Shown piece after piece: positions 62,705-64,000 of a DNA stretch of 64,000 nucleotides. A model generated the notes under the pieces. That model worked only from the letters and a program-made list of their open reading frames with translations. It was not told the DNA's origin and did no database searches. The DNA is from Thermobacillus sp. ZCTH02-B1 (GTDB taxonomy: Bacteria; Bacillota; Bacilli; Paenibacillales; Paenibacillaceae): the NCBI RefSeq assembly GCF_002159085.1, contig NZ_LZRU01000035.1:83866-147865 (forward strand). Reading direction: 5' to 3'. Every line of letters begins with the position of its first letter. The stretch's first letter is position 1. A program made the position numbers and the translations under genes.

Positions 62705-62777
62705 GTCCCGAGTCCCTCCGTTTCCATCAGTCTGGCATGCAGCGGCATTTTGCATCGGATTCGATCCTTATTCTGAT

Positions 62778-62792
62778 TCATGAAATTCATGA
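62778..62792. promoter_or_regulatory. Palindrome upstream of suyA
   Basis: TCATGAAATTCATGA, a perfect 15-base inverted repeat in the 153-base gap between the aldehyde dehydrogenase and suyA. It may be an operator; I see no convincing -35/-10 pair, so an internal promoter is unproven. Confidence 0.45.
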
Positions 62793-62857
62793 TCGGTTGA
62801 ATCGCTCGACAGGCCCTTCTGTTCCGGCATCGCCTCCCCTTCGAGATCAGAAACCCG

Positions 62858-64000
62858 TTACCCGTTCAATCCGAGGGAAATGTATTTGATCTCCAGGAAG
62901 GCTTCCAGACCGTGCCGGCCGCCCTCGCGGCCCAATCCGCTTTCCTTCCATCCGCCGAAGGGAGCCTGCGCCACGGAGGGAAGCGGATCGTTCACGCCGA
63001 CGATGCCGTATTCCAGCCGTTCCGAGACGCGGAACGCCCGTCCCAGATCCCGGGTGAACACGTAGGAGGCCAGCCCGTATTCGGTGGCGTTGGCCTTGGC
63101 GATCACTTCCTCTTCCGTGCGGAAGGCGATCAGCGGCGCCACCGGTCCGAAGGTCTCGACCGAGCAAATGTCCATTGACTCGTCGACATGGCTGAGCACC
63201 GTCGGTTCATAGAAAGCGCCGTTCAGCCCTTCGCGCACATACCGCCTGCCGCCGGCCTCCAGCTTCGCCCCCTTCGAGAGGGCGTCCTGCACCTGTTGCT
63301 CCACCTTCTCCAGCGCTTCCCAATCGATCAGCGGTCCGATGTCCACGCCCGGTTCCATGCCGTTGCCGACCTTGAGCGCCTTCACCTTCCCGGCGAGCAT
63401 GGCGGCAAAACGGTCCATGATCGTATCCTGCACGTAAATGCGGTTGGCGCAGATGCACGTCTGACCCGCATTCCGGAACTTGCTGGCGATGCACGCGTCC
63501 ACCGTCTGCTCCAGGTCGGCGTCCTCGAAGACGATGAACGGCGCATGGCCGCCAAGTTCCATGGATATGCGCTTCACGTATTTTGCCGAACCTTCGATCA
63601 ATTGTTTGCCGACTTCCGTGGAACCGGTGAAGGTGATTTTGCCCAGTTTGGGGTTTTCCAGAAACTCCGCCCCGACCACGCTTCCCTTGCCGGTGACGAG
63701 ATTCACGACGCCCGGCGGAAATCCCGCGTCCTCCAGCACCCGGAACAGGGCCACCGCGGACAGGGGCGTGTAATCGGCCGGCTTCAGCACGACGGTGCAC
63801 CCCGCCGCCAGCGCCGGCGCAATCTTGCGGGTCAGCATGGAGACCGGGAAGTTCCAAGGGGTGATCGCCCCCACGACGCCGACCGGCTGGCGGATGACCA
63901 GAATGCGTTTGTGCGGCGCGGAGGCGGGAATCGTCTCGCCGTATACCCGCTTCGCCTCTTCGCTGTACCAGCGCAGGAACTCGGCCGCGAACAGCACCTC
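62858..64000 (-). CDS. Aldehyde dehydrogenase, 5' end outside window; possible sulfolactaldehyde dehydrogenase
   Basis: About 380 residues are visible; the frame is open to the window edge and ~100 N-terminal residues are missing. ALDH motifs are present: ITPWNFPVSM, TFTGSTEVGKQL, general-base Glu in MELGGHAPFIVF, nucleophile Cys in NAGQTCICANRIYV, and ETFGPVAPLI. It is closest in style to succinate-semialdehyde dehydrogenases (GabD), the group that contains the sulfolactaldehyde dehydrogenases of sulfosugar pathways. Its place upstream of suyAB suggests oxidation of sulfolactaldehyde to sulfolactate. This link is by context only. Confidence 0.85.
   Translation of the reverse strand, partial: EVLFAAEFLRWYSEEAKRVYGETIPASAPHKRILVIRQPVGVVGAITPWNFPVSMLTRKIAPALAAGCTVVLKPADYTPLSAVALFRVLEDAGFPPGVVNLVTGKGSVVGAEFLENPKLGKITFTGSTEVGKQLIEGSAKYVKRISMELGGHAPFIVFEDADLEQTVDACIASKFRNAGQTCICANRIYVQDTIMDRFAAMLAGKVKALKVGNGMEPGVDIGPLIDWEALEKVEQQVQDALSKGAKLEAGGRRYVREGLNGAFYEPTVLSHVDESMDICSVETFGPVAPLIAFRTEEEVIAKANATEYGLASYVFTRDLGRAFRVSERLEYGIVGVNDPLPSVAQAPFGGWKESGLGREGGRHGLEAFLEIKYISLGLNG

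Noticed and set aside
1..64000. tRNA, rRNA, CRISPR arrays, insertion sequences or prophage genes
   Set aside because: No transposase, integrase or repeat-spacer pattern and no tRNA-like cloverleaf was seen. Short tRNA-like strings occur only inside coding regions.

Overview
The window looks like chromosome of a G+C-rich, endospore-forming, Gram-positive member of the Paenibacillaceae (Paenibacillus/Cohnella/Thermobacillus type). The signs are a GerA-type germinant receptor operon, lipoprotein solute-binding proteins with Gly/Ser/Asn-rich linkers, S-layer homology domains, strong Shine-Dalgarno sites, many local LacI regulators and a ydaO-type riboswitch. The species cannot be fixed from the sequence alone. 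I see no rRNA, tRNA, insertion sequence, prophage or CRISPR array.

Layout. 1-2 kb: the 3' part of a PAS/histidine kinase and a membrane J-domain-like protein. 2-3.7 kb: an AbrB-family membrane protein. 3.7-10.6 kb: an alpha-glucoside module (LacI regulator, lipoprotein binding protein, two permeases, GH13 alpha-glucosidase) with four matching operators. 10.7-14.2 kb: an ABC-2 exporter operon and a GH1 beta-glucosidase; one exporter permease and the GH1 gene are both truncated. 14.2-18 kb: a germinant receptor operon in the order B-A-C. 18-23.3 kb: a dehydrogenase-YCII fusion, a small membrane protein and a SNF2 helicase. 23.3-27.2 kb: a ribose-type (CUT2) sugar ABC operon. 27.3-35 kb: a probable beta-mannoside operon (binding protein, two permeases, GH130, DUF1861, PP2C-like phosphatase) and its divergent LacI regulator.

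35.2-36.8 kb: a KamA-family aminomutase behind a c-di-AMP (ydaO/yuaA) riboswitch. 36.9-39.1 kb: a VanW protein and alanine dehydrogenase. 39.4-46 kb: a LacI regulator divergent from a debranching-enzyme/ABC operon with several palindromic operators. 46-51 kb: an SLH-anchored serine hydrolase, a GntR/DUF1648 pair and a YitT protein. 51-56.7 kb: an unknown protein, a TrpXYZ-like ABC transporter and a TrpB-like enzyme. 56.9-57.8 kb: a fumarylacetoacetate hydrolase-family enzyme. 58-64 kb: an operon that I read as sulfolactate degradation. It holds an aldehyde dehydrogenase (cut by the window end), SuyA, SuyB, a ComC-like and an SlcC-like dehydrogenase, and a YeiH-type exporter.

How the parts work together. 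Most of the window is for scavenging plant or microbial glycans and related carbon. Each sugar module has its own binding protein and permeases, and three of the four have a local LacI regulator. None of the three CUT1 importers has its own ATPase, so a shared MsmX-type ATPase elsewhere is likely. Hairpins after several binding-protein genes would give the binding protein more transcript than the permeases. The two most interesting systems are the putative organosulfonate operon at the right end and the c-di-AMP riboswitch placed ahead of a lysine 2,3-aminomutase-like gene.
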